Shown here: piece by piece, positions 51,772 to 60,382 of the stretch
Layout: each line of letters opens with the position of its first letter
How positions within the stretch are numbered: position 1 is the stretch's first letter
NCBI RefSeq assembly: GCF_021390155.1
Contig: NZ_CP089985.1
Coordinates: forward strand, 3,545,001 to 3,609,000
Direction: 5' to 3'
Length of the DNA: 64,000 nucleotides
Source of the DNA: Pseudomonas sp. HN11
GTDB lineage: Bacteria > Pseudomonadota > Gammaproteobacteria > Pseudomonadales > Pseudomonadaceae
Notes under the pieces: generated by a model
Databases searched by the model: none
Told to the model about the DNA's origin: nothing
Seen by the model: only the letters and a program-made list of their open reading frames with translations
Program-made: the position numbers and the translations under genes

Positions 51772-51788
51772 AGAATTGATCGCATTCT
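51772..51788. promoter_or_regulatory. Candidate Fur box upstream of the fecI-type gene
   Basis: AGAATTGATCGCATTCT is an imperfect inverted repeat (AGAAT/ATTCT arms) 35 bases upstream of the sigma-factor start, in an AT-rich region. It resembles but does not closely match the 19-bp Fur consensus. A second AT-rich motif (AATTAATGTTATAGGATAAC, about 51818) may be the promoter or another site. Confidence 0.35.
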
Positions 51789-51871
51789 AATCGGAGCAAC
51801 GAATCGCGGCAACGCGCAAATTAATGTTATAGGATAACGCCCCACTTCCGCCCTGCCCTGTGACGTCGCCC

Positions 51872-53026
51872 ATGATTGATGCTGTTCCCCTGCGCCAACG
51901 CCTCCTGTCCATCGACGCCCTGCGCGGTCTGGTGATTCTGTTCATGCTACTGGACCATGTGCGCGAAACCTTCCTGCTGCACCGCCAGGTCAGCGACCCG
52001 ATGACCATCGACAGCACCGAGCCCGCGCTGTTCGTCAGCCGCACCCTTGCCCACCTGTGCGCGCCGGTGTTTGTGTTGCTCACAGGCTTATCGGCGTGGC
52101 TGTATGGCCAGAAATATCAGGGGCGACGCGATGTGTCGGCGTTCCTGTGCAAGCGCGGGCTGTTCCTGGTGGTGCTGGAATTTACCCTGGTCAACTTTGC
52201 GTGGACCTTTCAACTGCCGCCCAGCGTGATCTATATGCAGGTGATCTGGGCGATTGGCGTGAGCATGATCGCCCTTGCCGTGCTGGTGTGGCTGCCGCGT
52301 GCGCTGCTGATCCTATTGGCGGTGGTGATTATTGCCGGGCACAACCTGCTGGACGGGCTGCACTTCGAGGCAGGTTCGGCACTGCATATTCCATGGACGA
52401 TCCTGCATGAACGCAGCTGGATCGAAGTGGGTGACTCGCTGCGCCTGCGCATCACGTATCCGGTGCTGCCATGGATCGGCGTGATTGCGTTGGGTTATGG
52501 CCTCGGCCCGTGGTTCGCCAACAGCATGCAGCCGGCGCTGCGTCAGCGTTATCTATTGCTGGGCGGCATGGGTGCATTGATCGGATTCGTGGTGTTGCGC
52601 ACAGTCAATGGCTATGGTGAGAAACCCTGGCAGGCCTATGACAGTGGCGTGCAGACATTGATGAGCTTTTTCAACATCACCAAGTACCCGCCTTCGTTGT
52701 TGTTTCTGGCACTGACGCTGGGGATCGGGTTGTTGTTGCTGCTGGCGTTTGAAAAAGCTGGGCACAAGCGCTGGATCGGCATGCTCGCCACCTTCGGGGC
52801 GGTGCCGATGTTCTTTTATTTGCTGCACCTGTATGTGCTGAAAATCCTCTACGTAGCCTGTGTGGCGCTGTTTGGCCTGAATCACGGCAACTACTTCGGC
52901 TTCGACGGTATGGGGGCCATCTGGCTGGTCGCGTTGCTGCTGCCGCTGGCGCTGTACCCGCCGGTACGTTGGTTTGCCGGGCTCAAGGCGCGACGCCGCG
53001 ACCTGGCCTGGCTCAAGTACCTATAG
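51872..53026 (+). CDS. DUF1624-family membrane protein (heparan-alpha-glucosaminide acetyltransferase-like)
   Basis: 384 residues from ATG 51872, about ten membrane helices. The N-terminal block LLSIDALRGLVILFMLLDHV has the Arg-Gly and His typical of the acyltransferase-3/DUF1624 superfamily. VFVLLTGLSAWLYGQKY and YLLHLYVLKILYVACVALF are also family-typical. Possibly transfers an acyl group to an envelope sugar. Divergent from the fecI-type gene. Confidence 0.82.
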   Translation: MIDAVPLRQRLLSIDALRGLVILFMLLDHVRETFLLHRQVSDPMTIDSTEPALFVSRTLAHLCAPVFVLLTGLSAWLYGQKYQGRRDVSAFLCKRGLFLVVLEFTLVNFAWTFQLPPSVIYMQVIWAIGVSMIALAVLVWLPRALLILLAVVIIAGHNLLDGLHFEAGSALHIPWTILHERSWIEVGDSLRLRITYPVLPWIGVIALGYGLGPWFANSMQPALRQRYLLLGGMGALIGFVVLRTVNGYGEKPWQAYDSGVQTLMSFFNITKYPPSLLFLALTLGIGLLLLLAFEKAGHKRWIGMLATFGAVPMFFYLLHLYVLKILYVACVALFGLNHGNYFGFDGMGAIWLVALLLPLALYPPVRWFAGLKARRRDLAWLKYL

Positions 53027-53052
53027 AAACCCACCGAGGTGGCAAGACCCAC

Positions 53053-53151
53053 TCATGTTGCGACCAGGTGCACATAGAACGCGTGGAGGCCCATGAAATT
53101 CACGGGGCCGGGGCTGTACATGACGCTGAAGGCGTAGAGGAAGATGTCCAT
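53053..53151 (-). pseudogene. LysE-family exporter gene, N-terminal remnant
   Basis: ATG 53151 reads MDIFLYAFSVMYSPGPVNFM then GLHAFYVHLVAT and a stop. The first 24 residues match the start of LysE/RhtB amino-acid exporters (helix 1 with the SPGPVN motif), but the remaining ~175 residues are missing. A deletion has joined the stub to unrelated sequence. The gap to 53299 also holds a degenerate REP-like sequence (about 53253-53280) and no other gene. Confidence 0.7.
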
Positions 53152-53299
53152 GGAAAACCTGCAGTAGAAAGAGTGCGGCGAGTCTACTGAGGCGGGTTGG
53201 ACGGATTCTTGTACGTTTGTGGTTGGACTGGATGGGGATGCTGCACATCCCAGCGGGAGCAAGCTCCCTCTCCACAGGAAGCTCGCTCCGGTACAGGTC

Positions 53300-54619
53300 T
53301 TACATCAACGGAATCGAGTAATTCACAAACACCCGATTCTGATCCTGGTCCCGCGCCACTTCACTTCGCGACACGCCATTGCGCCAGCCGAAGCCGACGT
53401 TCTTGAAGGTGCCGCTCTGTACCACGTAATCCAGCGAGATGTCGCGCTCCCATTCACTGGCATCGTTGCCGCTGGCAGTGAGGATGTGGTCACCCTTCAA
53501 GTACATCACCGACGCCTTCAACCCCGGCACGCCGAGTGACGCGAAGTCATAGGCGTATTGCGCAAAGGCCGTGCGTTCGCCGGCCTGGATGAAGGTTTGC
53601 ACGGTACGGTCGGTGTAGAGGTACAGGCTGGAACCGCCCTCCCCTTTATTGACCAGACCGCCTTGGTTGAGCTGCGCGAAGTTGCTGTCGTCCGAGACCT
53701 GCTGGTAACCGGCGGTGATCGCGTGGGGGCCCAGGGAATAGATGAATGCCGCGCTCCAGGTGTTGTTGTCGATTTCACCCGTGCCGTTCTTGGTATAGCC
53801 GCCGAGTTTGTAACCTTCAGCACGGCCCGAAGCGGTGCTGTTCTTGCCGTCGGAGGTGGTCCTGAAGTAGCGCAGGTCGGTTTTCACCGAGCCGTAGTCG
53901 CCCAAGGGCAATACGTGGATCAGCCCGGCGAAGTGTTGTTGGTAATAGTCTTCGAGGTTGGCGTAGTAGTACTGGACCATCAGGTCCTTGGTCACCTGGT
54001 AATCGGCACCGGCGTAGTTGAACTTGTTGCTTTCCTGGGTGCCGCCCGCCGCTGCAAGACCGCTGCGGTCGCTGGAGCCACGGCCGGTGGTGTGTTGCAG
54101 TTGGCCACCGATCAAGGTCAGGTTGTCGATGTCCTTGCTGGTGATTTGCCCACCTTCGAACGATTGCGGCAACAGGCGGCCGTCGTTGCTCACCAGGATC
54201 GGCAGGTTCGGCCGCAGGTAGCCGTAGCGCACTTCGCTCTTGGCAAAACGGGCCTTGGCCGTGGCGCCGCCTCGGGCCCAGTTGTCGGCGGCCTTGCCGT
54301 CATCGGTGGGGATCATCGAGCTGCCCACATGGCGGCCGGTGCCGCTGTCGAGGGTGATACCGAGCATGCCGATGGCGTCGAGACCGAACCCCACGGTGCC
54401 GTCGGTGAAGCCCGACTGGTAGTTGAGGATAAACGCCTGGCCCCATTCTTCAGTCTTCGACGGTGCGGCGGTGCCGTCCCGGTTGTCGTTGTTGAAGTAG
54501 AAATTGCGCAGGCTCAAGTTGGCTTTGCTGTCGCTCAAGAAATCAGCCGACGCCAAAGGGCTCAGGGCAATGCCCAGGCCGCCGGTCAACACGCTTAACA
54601 CATTCAAAGTGGCTTTCAT
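53300..54619 (-). CDS. OprD-family outer-membrane porin
   Basis: 439 residues from ATG 54619 (GAGG site). Signal peptide (SPLASA). Porin pattern of the OprD family: DFLSDSKANLSLRNFYFNND, EWGQAFILNYQSGFTDGTVG, FGLDAIGMLGITLDSG, RFAKSEVRYGYLRPNLPIL and the NYAGADYQVTKDL repeats, ending with a C-terminal barrel strand. OprD channels admit small anionic or basic substrates. It is last in the LacI operon, seven bases after the phosphodiesterase gene, so it likely passes the operon's substrate. Confidence 0.9.
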   Translation of the reverse strand: MKATLNVLSVLTGGLGIALSPLASADFLSDSKANLSLRNFYFNNDNRDGTAAPSKTEEWGQAFILNYQSGFTDGTVGFGLDAIGMLGITLDSGTGRHVGSSMIPTDDGKAADNWARGGATAKARFAKSEVRYGYLRPNLPILVSNDGRLLPQSFEGGQITSKDIDNLTLIGGQLQHTTGRGSSDRSGLAAAGGTQESNKFNYAGADYQVTKDLMVQYYYANLEDYYQQHFAGLIHVLPLGDYGSVKTDLRYFRTTSDGKNSTASGRAEGYKLGGYTKNGTGEIDNNTWSAAFIYSLGPHAITAGYQQVSDDSNFAQLNQGGLVNKGEGGSSLYLYTDRTVQTFIQAGERTAFAQYAYDFASLGVPGLKASVMYLKGDHILTASGNDASEWERDISLDYVVQSGTFKNVGFGWRNGVSRSEVARDQDQNRVFVNYSIPLM

Positions 54620-54626
54620 CACAACC

Positions 54627-55460
54627 TCAGTCAATTAACCCATGGGCGTCATAAAACGGATACGGCCCCGGGTAGTCCCCGAATACGCCGTTGTGGCTGA
54701 TCAAACCCTGTTGCGCCTCCCAGCGATGCAACAGATAGCCCGCCGGCTCCAGGTTGAAATGCGCGGGCGCCGCTTCTTGTAGATCCAGCACGATCTGGTG
54801 GGAGGTGCCGGGGCACACACAACTCAAGCTGCCGCCGAAACGGCGCTGCATCGGACGGTGCAAATGCCCACAGAGCAAGCGCTCGACTTGCGGATGACGG
54901 GCAACCACCTGCTCCAGCGCAGCCGCATTGATGAAGGGTTCGCGGTCCATATGGCCGATGCCGCTGATAAACGGCGGGTGATGCAGGATCAGCAAGGTCG
55001 GCGCTTGCGGGCGCAGGGACAATTGCGCGTCGAGCCACTGCAATTGGCTGTCGAGCAACTGGCCGCCGTGGCCGCCGGGGATGGTGGAGTCGAGACCGAT
55101 CAGGCGCAGCGGATGCTCGTCCACCACCCAGTCCAATGGTCCCTCTGCGGATAAAGGCAAATACGCGTGGTCACGGAACGCCTGCAGCAACGGCCCGCGG
55201 CTGTCGTGGTTGCCGGGCACCAGATAGCACGGCATGTGCAGGCGGGCGAGTTCAGGGTGCAGCACGGCGTATTCATCCGCGCGGCCGAAGTCCACCAGGT
55301 CACCGCTGATCACCACGATATCGGGGCGCGGGTAGCTGGCGTTCAGGTGGTCGACGGCGCGGCGCAGTGCGCCTAGTGTGTCGACAATCCCATAAGTAAG
55401 GCGCTGGCCGGCTTTAAGATGCAGGTCGCTGATCTGCGCGACAAGAAACGGACGATTCAC
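54627..55460 (-). CDS. Calcineurin-type metallophosphodiesterase (GpdQ/CpdA-like)
   Basis: 277 residues. Di-metal motifs in order: AQISDLHL, VVISGDLVDFGRADEY, LVPGNHDSRGPLL, LILHHPPF, LCGHLHRPMQRRFGG. This is the class III cyclic-nucleotide/glycerophosphodiesterase pattern (GpdQ, CpdA, RdgC-like). No signal peptide, so cytoplasmic. Within a transport operon with ABC genes and OprD, the most likely role is hydrolysis of an imported phosphodiester such as a glycerophosphodiester. It lies nine bases after the ATPase gene. Confidence 0.87.
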   Translation of the reverse strand: MNRPFLVAQISDLHLKAGQRLTYGIVDTLGALRRAVDHLNASYPRPDIVVISGDLVDFGRADEYAVLHPELARLHMPCYLVPGNHDSRGPLLQAFRDHAYLPLSAEGPLDWVVDEHPLRLIGLDSTIPGGHGGQLLDSQLQWLDAQLSLRPQAPTLLILHHPPFISGIGHMDREPFINAAALEQVVARHPQVERLLCGHLHRPMQRRFGGSLSCVCPGTSHQIVLDLQEAAPAHFNLEPAGYLLHRWEAQQGLISHNGVFGDYPGPYPFYDAHGLID

Positions 55461-55469
55461 AATAGATTC

Positions 55470-56501
55470 TCAAGCATTCAGGGTGAACAACATGTGCGGC
55501 GCAATCGCCAGGGCAATCGGCGCGCCGACGGCGTACAGCTGGTTGTCGCTGCTGTCGACCAGCAACGGTTGCGGGCTGCCCACATCCACCAGCAGGCGGC
55601 TTTGTGCGCCCTGGAAAAACTGCGCCATCAGATGGCCGCGCAAGTGCCCTTCACCCTCCATCACCTTCAGGTGTTCAGGGCGGCAATAGACCGTGCTGGG
55701 CAACTCGGCGGCGTGCCACGGCAACTCGCCGCCGCAGACTTTCAAGCCATGGGCCGACGGCGCGATCACGGCGAAGGCATTGAGGTTGCCGACGAAGCCG
55801 GCGACGAAAGCGTTGGCGGGTTTCTGGTAGATGTCACGCGGGCTGGCCAGTTGCGCGACACGCCCGTGTTCCATGACCAGGATGCGGTCGCCCAGGGCCA
55901 TGGCTTCGCCCTGGTCGTGGGTGACGAACACCGAGGTGATGCCGAGGCCGCGCAGCAGGTCATTCAGTTCGCTGCGCAGGCGCTCGCGCAATTGTGCATC
56001 AAGGGCCGCCAGAGGTTCGTCCAGCAACAGCACTTTCGGGCGCGGTGCCAAAGCGCGGGCAAGTGCCACGCGCTGACGCTGGCCGCCGGAGAGTTCTTGA
56101 ATGCCGCGCTTGCCGTGATGCTGCAAGCCCACCAGCTCCAATAGCTCTTCACAGCGCTTGTTGCGCTCCACTACCGACATCCCGCGAATTTTCAAGCCGT
56201 AGCCGATATTCCCCGCCACATCCAGGTTGGGGAACAACGCATAGTTCTGGAACACCATGCCCACATCGCGGCGTTCGATGGGCAAGCGCGTTACGTCCTG
56301 ATCGCCAAAAAACACATGACCCACATCCGGCCGCTCCAAGCCGGCGATCAGGCGCAAGGTGGTGGTTTTGCCACAGCCCGACGGGCCGAGAATCGCCAGG
56401 GTTTCGCCGCCTTCGACGGTCAGGTTCAAGTCATGCACGGCCACGGTGCCGTCGGCGAATGCCTTGCGACAGCCTTGCAGGCGGATAGTGATAGCGGTCA
56501 T
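55470..56501 (-). CDS. ABC transporter ATP-binding protein (PotA/FbpC-like)
   Basis: 343 residues. Walker A LGPSGCGKTTTL, Q loop VFQNYALFPN, signature LSGGQRQRVALARAL, Walker B VLLLDEPLAALD and switch His in VFVTHDQGEA. A C-terminal TOBE-type regulatory domain follows residue ~240 (QKPANAFVAGFVGNLNAFAV). CUT1/spermidine-iron-type ATPase. The start overlaps the permease stop by ATGA. Confidence 0.92.
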   Translation of the reverse strand: MTAITIRLQGCRKAFADGTVAVHDLNLTVEGGETLAILGPSGCGKTTTLRLIAGLERPDVGHVFFGDQDVTRLPIERRDVGMVFQNYALFPNLDVAGNIGYGLKIRGMSVVERNKRCEELLELVGLQHHGKRGIQELSGGQRQRVALARALAPRPKVLLLDEPLAALDAQLRERLRSELNDLLRGLGITSVFVTHDQGEAMALGDRILVMEHGRVAQLASPRDIYQKPANAFVAGFVGNLNAFAVIAPSAHGLKVCGGELPWHAAELPSTVYCRPEHLKVMEGEGHLRGHLMAQFFQGAQSRLLVDVGSPQPLLVDSSDNQLYAVGAPIALAIAPHMLFTLNA

Positions 56502-57292
56502 CGACGCTCTCCACGGGACAAACGGGCACTGATGGCCTGCAACGCAATCAGCAGCGGCACGATCATCAGCAAAAAGATAAGGGTGTAGGCGCTGGCGATT
56601 TCCAGGCGCGCCGAGGCGTAGCTGTCGGCCAGGCCCACGGGCAGGGTCTTGGTCATCGGCGTGTGGAGCATCCAGGTCAGGTTGAATTCACCCAATGACA
56701 AGGTCACCACCATCAGCACGCCGGCCAGGATTCCCGCGCGGCAGTTGGGCACCACCACACTGAAAAAGCGCTTGATGGGACCTGCACCCAGACTGGCAGC
56801 CGCCTCTTCCAGCACCGGCAGTTGCTGGCGTTGCATCACCGCCATCACCGGGCGTACCAAAAACGGCAAGGTGAACAGCACATGCCCGACCAGAATGAAC
56901 AACCAACTGCTGCGAAAGCTGCCGAACTGGCCGTAGGTGAGCAACAAGGCCAGCGCACTGGCCAACCCCGGCATCGCCACCGGCAGCACCATCAACTCTT
57001 CGAAGGCGCGGCTGAAGCGGTTGTTCATCCGCACCAGGGCGTAGGCCGCCGGCACACCAATCACGCAGACACACACCGCGCAGGCCAGCGCCAATTGCAG
57101 CGATAACCACACCGTGGGCGAATAGGCCTGCCACACCTGGATCAACCAATCGAAGGTCAAGCCACTGGACAGACCGACGAAGAAGTTGCGGGTCAAACCC
57201 GCCAGCAACGACATCAGCACCGGCACCAACATGAAGGCGCAAACCAGCAAGGTGAACAGCAGTTGCAGCACAAACAACGATGAGCGCTTCAA
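56498..57292 (-). CDS. ABC transporter permease 2
   Basis: 264 residues from TTG 57292, which overlaps the upstream permease stop as TTGA; a longer upstream frame is an artefact of the previous gene. Six helices and the EAA loop (EEAAASLGAGPIKRFFSVVV) that contacts the ATPase. It pairs with the preceding permease to form the heterodimeric membrane domain of a PotB/PotC-like importer. Confidence 0.88.
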   Translation of the reverse strand: MKRSSLFVLQLLFTLLVCAFMLVPVLMSLLAGLTRNFFVGLSSGLTFDWLIQVWQAYSPTVWLSLQLALACAVCVCVIGVPAAYALVRMNNRFSRAFEELMVLPVAMPGLASALALLLTYGQFGSFRSSWLFILVGHVLFTLPFLVRPVMAVMQRQQLPVLEEAAASLGAGPIKRFFSVVVPNCRAGILAGVLMVVTLSLGEFNLTWMLHTPMTKTLPVGLADSYASARLEIASAYTLIFLLMIVPLLIALQAISARLSRGERR

Positions 57293-58107
57293 AGCACAGT
57301 CCCCGCGTTTTTTACCAGGCGCCGCGTCAGCAGCAACACCGCCCAGGTCACCCCGCCCAGCACCACTGACAGCGCAGCGGCGACGGCAAAGTTGGCGTAG
57401 TTGGTGAATACGTTGTAGATCGCCACCGGAGTGACATTCAGTCGCGTGCCCAAGGTAAACGCCGTGCCGAAGGCGCCCATGGACGTGGCAAAACAGATCG
57501 CCCCGCAGGACGCCAACGCGGGTGCCAGGCCCGGCACGATCACGTCGCACACCACGCGCCAGTGCCCGGCGCCCAGGGAATGCGCGGCTTCTTCCAGGCT
57601 GCGGTCAAGGCTTTCGCACGCCGCCATTACGGTAAGGATCACCCGTGGAATCGAGAAGTACAGGTAGCCCACGAACAGCCCCGCCAACGAGTAGGCAAAG
57701 ATCCAGCGCTCGCCGGCCAGTTGCAGGCCCAGTGAGGCCAGCAGGCCTTGACGGCCTGCCAACAGAATCACCAGGAAGCCCACCACCACACCGGGAAAAG
57801 CCAAAGGAAAAGTGAGCAATGCGACCAGCGCCGAGCGTCCGAAAAACTGGTGCCGGGCGAGGAACACGCCGCTGATGCCGCCGATCACCAACGCGACCAG
57901 CGTCACCACCACCGCCAGGATCAAGGTTTGCCCAAGGCTGCCCAGGTACTGCGCGCTGCTGAGCACTTGCCAGTAACCGCTGCCGTTGCTGTCGCGGCTC
58001 TCGGCGCCGAGCACCATCAAGTGCGCCAGCGGCAGCAGCCAGAACGCGAGCAGCACCGCAAAGGCCGGGGCCAGCGCCCAGGCTGCATGTCTTGCCGATG
58101 CTGCCAC
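57289..58107 (-). CDS. ABC transporter permease 1
   Basis: 272 residues from GTG 58107, directly after the SBP stop (TAAGTG). Six helices with the EAA loop (EEAAHSLGAGHWRVVCDVIV). Typical of the first permease in 2-aminoethylphosphonate, spermidine and iron ABC systems. The next permease starts on an overlapping TTGA. Confidence 0.88.
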   Translation of the reverse strand: MAASARHAAWALAPAFAVLLAFWLLPLAHLMVLGAESRDSNGSGYWQVLSSAQYLGSLGQTLILAVVVTLVALVIGGISGVFLARHQFFGRSALVALLTFPLAFPGVVVGFLVILLAGRQGLLASLGLQLAGERWIFAYSLAGLFVGYLYFSIPRVILTVMAACESLDRSLEEAAHSLGAGHWRVVCDVIVPGLAPALASCGAICFATSMGAFGTAFTLGTRLNVTPVAIYNVFTNYANFAVAAALSVVLGGVTWAVLLLTRRLVKNAGTVL

Positions 58108-59112
58108 TTACTTGACCTCGCTCAGGTAACGGGCGGCGAAGGCTTCCTGCACAGCAGCCATTTTTTCGTAGTCCACCACACCGGCACGGGCATAGTCGCT
58201 GTCGGGCAGGAACTGTGTGGCCACATCCGCCGGCATTTTCATCGGGCGCACGGGGCGCAAGTAGGCCTTGGCCCAGAGTGCCTGGCCTTCGTCCGACAGC
58301 ACGAAGTCGAGGACCTTTTGCGCATTGGCGCGGTGCGGTGCGTTGGCCACCAGGCTCATCACGTAGGGCACGCTGATGCTGCCTTCCTTTGGGATCACGA
58401 AGGCGACGTTGGCTTTGTCTTTGTAGCGCGCGCGGTAGGCGTTGAAGTCGTAGTCCACCAGGATCGGCAACTCACCGGACAGCACCCGCGCATAGGCAGT
58501 CTGCTTGGGCACGATGGGCGCGTTCTTCGCCAACTTCTGGAAGTAGTCGATGGCCGGCGCGAAGTTGTCCAGGTCACCGCCCAGGGCGCGGTTGATCGCC
58601 ACGGCCGAGACGTAACCGACGAAAGCACTGGACGGGTCGAGGTAACCGACCATGCCTTTGTATTCCGGCTTGAGCAGATCCGCCCAGCTTTGCGGTACCG
58701 GCAAACCACCGAGCGCATCGACGTTGACCATGATGCCCAAGGTGCCGGAGTGGATCGCGAACCAGTGGCCGGCCGGGTCTTTCAAACCCGCAGGAATCTG
58801 GTCCCAGGCCTTGGGTTTGTAGGTGTCGACCACCTCGGCTTTTTGCGCCTGCAGACCAAAGGTCACGCCGTAGTACACGACATCGGCGACCGGTGCGGCT
58901 TTTTCCGCCACCAATTGCGCCAGGGACTGGCCGGAGTTCTTGTTGTCCAGCGGCACCTGTACGTCGGTGCCGGCGGCGATGGCCTTGAGCTGGGTGCCCC
59001 AGTCGGCCCAGTCCGGCGGGCAGTTGTAGCAGATTGCGGTTTCGGCGGCCTGGGCCAGGCTGGCCGCACCGCACAGCAGCACGGCTGCCAGGGTTTTACT
59101 GAGTGCGCGCAT
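58108..59112 (-). CDS. ABC transporter substrate-binding protein (spermidine/iron/2-aminoethylphosphonate type)
   Basis: 334 residues from ATG 59112 (GAGGAAA). Signal peptide to LAQAA (residue ~22). Periplasmic class II/IV binding fold: ETAICYNCPPDWADW, the PVADVVYYGVTFGLQAQKAE stretch, a PKAWDQIPAGLKDP middle and VNVDALGGLPVPQSWADLLK. The 5' end overlaps the LacI gene by 17 bases. The substrate is not read from sequence; phosphodiester or phosphonate is inferred from the downstream phosphodiesterase. Confidence 0.88.
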   Translation of the reverse strand: MRALSKTLAAVLLCGAASLAQAAETAICYNCPPDWADWGTQLKAIAAGTDVQVPLDNKNSGQSLAQLVAEKAAPVADVVYYGVTFGLQAQKAEVVDTYKPKAWDQIPAGLKDPAGHWFAIHSGTLGIMVNVDALGGLPVPQSWADLLKPEYKGMVGYLDPSSAFVGYVSAVAINRALGGDLDNFAPAIDYFQKLAKNAPIVPKQTAYARVLSGELPILVDYDFNAYRARYKDKANVAFVIPKEGSISVPYVMSLVANAPHRANAQKVLDFVLSDEGQALWAKAYLRPVRPMKMPADVATQFLPDSDYARAGVVDYEKMAAVQEAFAARYLSEVK

Positions 59113-60115
59113 CAAGGGTTTCCTCGTGGGGTTGAGTACTGTCGCCCGGCCGGATGTGGCAAGGCAGGCAATGGGACGTCGGGGCATTGCCGGCGATTTG
59201 CGCCAGCAGTTGGTCAATCACGGTGCTGGCCAGCAAGGCGATGGGCTGCACCACGCTGCACAGGGTCGGGTGCATCTGGGTGCCTAAGCTGATGCCGTCG
59301 AAGCCCATCACCGACAGCTGTTCGGGCACGTTCCAGGCGTTGCGGCGCAGTTCGGCGATCAGGCTGATCGCCAGGAAATCGTTGGAGCACACCAGAGCAG
59401 TGGGTGCCTCGGGGCCCTGAAGGACGGCCTCGATGGCGACGAATTCGGCCTGAGTGTGGGCCGGCATTTCGATCACCGGGCGGCCTTTGAGACCGTAGTC
59501 CTGCATGGCATCGCAGTAGCCCGCGTAGCGCAGACGAGCACGGTCGGACTGCAACGCAGGGCCGGCGACCATGCTGATGCGCCGGTGGCCGGCCTCCAGC
59601 AGGTAGCGCGTGGCCAAGGCCATGCCGGCGCGGTTGTCCACCGACACGGCGCTGTAGTTGGGATTGCTCGGTTGGTGGTAGGCCAGCACAAACGGGGTTT
59701 GCTCGGTATTCAAGCTGCTGAGCACGCTGTTGCTTTCGGCATCGGTGACCGTCAGCACCAGGCCGTCGACACGTTGGCGCAGCAGTTCTTCCACCACAAT
59801 GCACTCGCGTTCGCTGCTGTAGTCGGTGGTCGCCAGCAGCAGGCTGTAGCCCCGCGCCCGAGCGGCCCGCTCCATGGCCTGGAACTGCTCGGCAAACACC
59901 GGATTGAGCAGGTTAGGCACCACCACGCCAATCAATTGGGTAGTTTGCAGGCGCAGTTGACGGCCCAGCAGATTGGGGCGAAAACCCAGCTCACGGGCGG
60001 CAGCGAACACCTGCTCACGGGTGGTCGGTCGCACCTGATCAGGGGAAGCAAAAGTGCGGGCGGCGGTGGCACGGGATACGCCCGCCAGCCGGGCTACATC
60101 TTTCAGATCAGTCAT
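59096..60115 (-). CDS. LacI/GalR-family regulator of the transport operon
   Basis: 339 residues from ATG 60115; GTG 60121 is an alternative. Hinged LacI HTH (MTDLKDVARLAGVSRATAAR) and a hinge with RPNLLGRQLRLQTTQLIGVV. The periplasmic-binding-type core includes VPNLLNPVFAEQFQAMERAA and FVLAYHQPSNPNYSAVSVDN. The C-terminal region near 59100 extends into the next gene. It is the first gene of the seven-gene operon, with a perfect 14-bp palindrome upstream. Confidence 0.9.
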   Translation of the reverse strand: MTDLKDVARLAGVSRATAARTFASPDQVRPTTREQVFAAARELGFRPNLLGRQLRLQTTQLIGVVVPNLLNPVFAEQFQAMERAARARGYSLLLATTDYSSERECIVVEELLRQRVDGLVLTVTDAESNSVLSSLNTEQTPFVLAYHQPSNPNYSAVSVDNRAGMALATRYLLEAGHRRISMVAGPALQSDRARLRYAGYCDAMQDYGLKGRPVIEMPAHTQAEFVAIEAVLQGPEAPTALVCSNDFLAISLIAELRRNAWNVPEQLSVMGFDGISLGTQMHPTLCSVVQPIALLASTVIDQLLAQIAGNAPTSHCLPCHIRPGDSTQPHEETLDARTQ

Positions 60116-60126
60116 TGTCACTCGCT

Positions 60127-60140
60127 TGAGATCGATCTCA
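60127..60140. promoter_or_regulatory. Perfect 14-bp palindrome upstream of the lacI-type gene, probable operator
   Basis: TGAGATCGATCTCA is a perfect inverted repeat 11 bases upstream of the LacI start codon. LacI repressors bind such palindromes, so the regulator and the six following genes are probably autoregulated from this site. Its closeness to the start suggests it overlaps the leader or ribosome-binding region. Confidence 0.65.
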
Positions 60141-60382
60141 TTGGCGAGGACAGTAGCGGGGGAATGTGGCAGTTCGGCGGTAAAGAGATGACCGTTTGAT
60201 GGCAGTCAGCGTCCTTTCACCCAGAGACACACCGAGCCGAGGTATGCCTATAGATAGTCATACACTGCAGGTATCCTTAAAAACCAAGGGCAGCAAAATC
60301 CGCCCACTAACCTTTCGATCTGATCCAAGTGCGGGCACAATGCGTGTCCTTTTTTGGCAGGCACCGCCGCAGGCTCTCAAAA

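Noticed and set aside
53558..54598. 346-codon plus-strand frame opposite the OprD porin gene
   Set aside because: Antisense shadow of a clear outer-membrane porin; repetitive Val/Ala/Gly composition typical of reversed GC-rich codons.
57293..57550. Longer N-terminus of permease 2
   Set aside because: It would translate the upstream permease region in the wrong frame; the TTG at 57292 overlapping the preceding stop fits the family start.
57748..59292. 514-codon plus-strand frame opposite the ABC permease and SBP genes
   Set aside because: Antisense of three strongly supported transport genes; no sensible domain on this strand.
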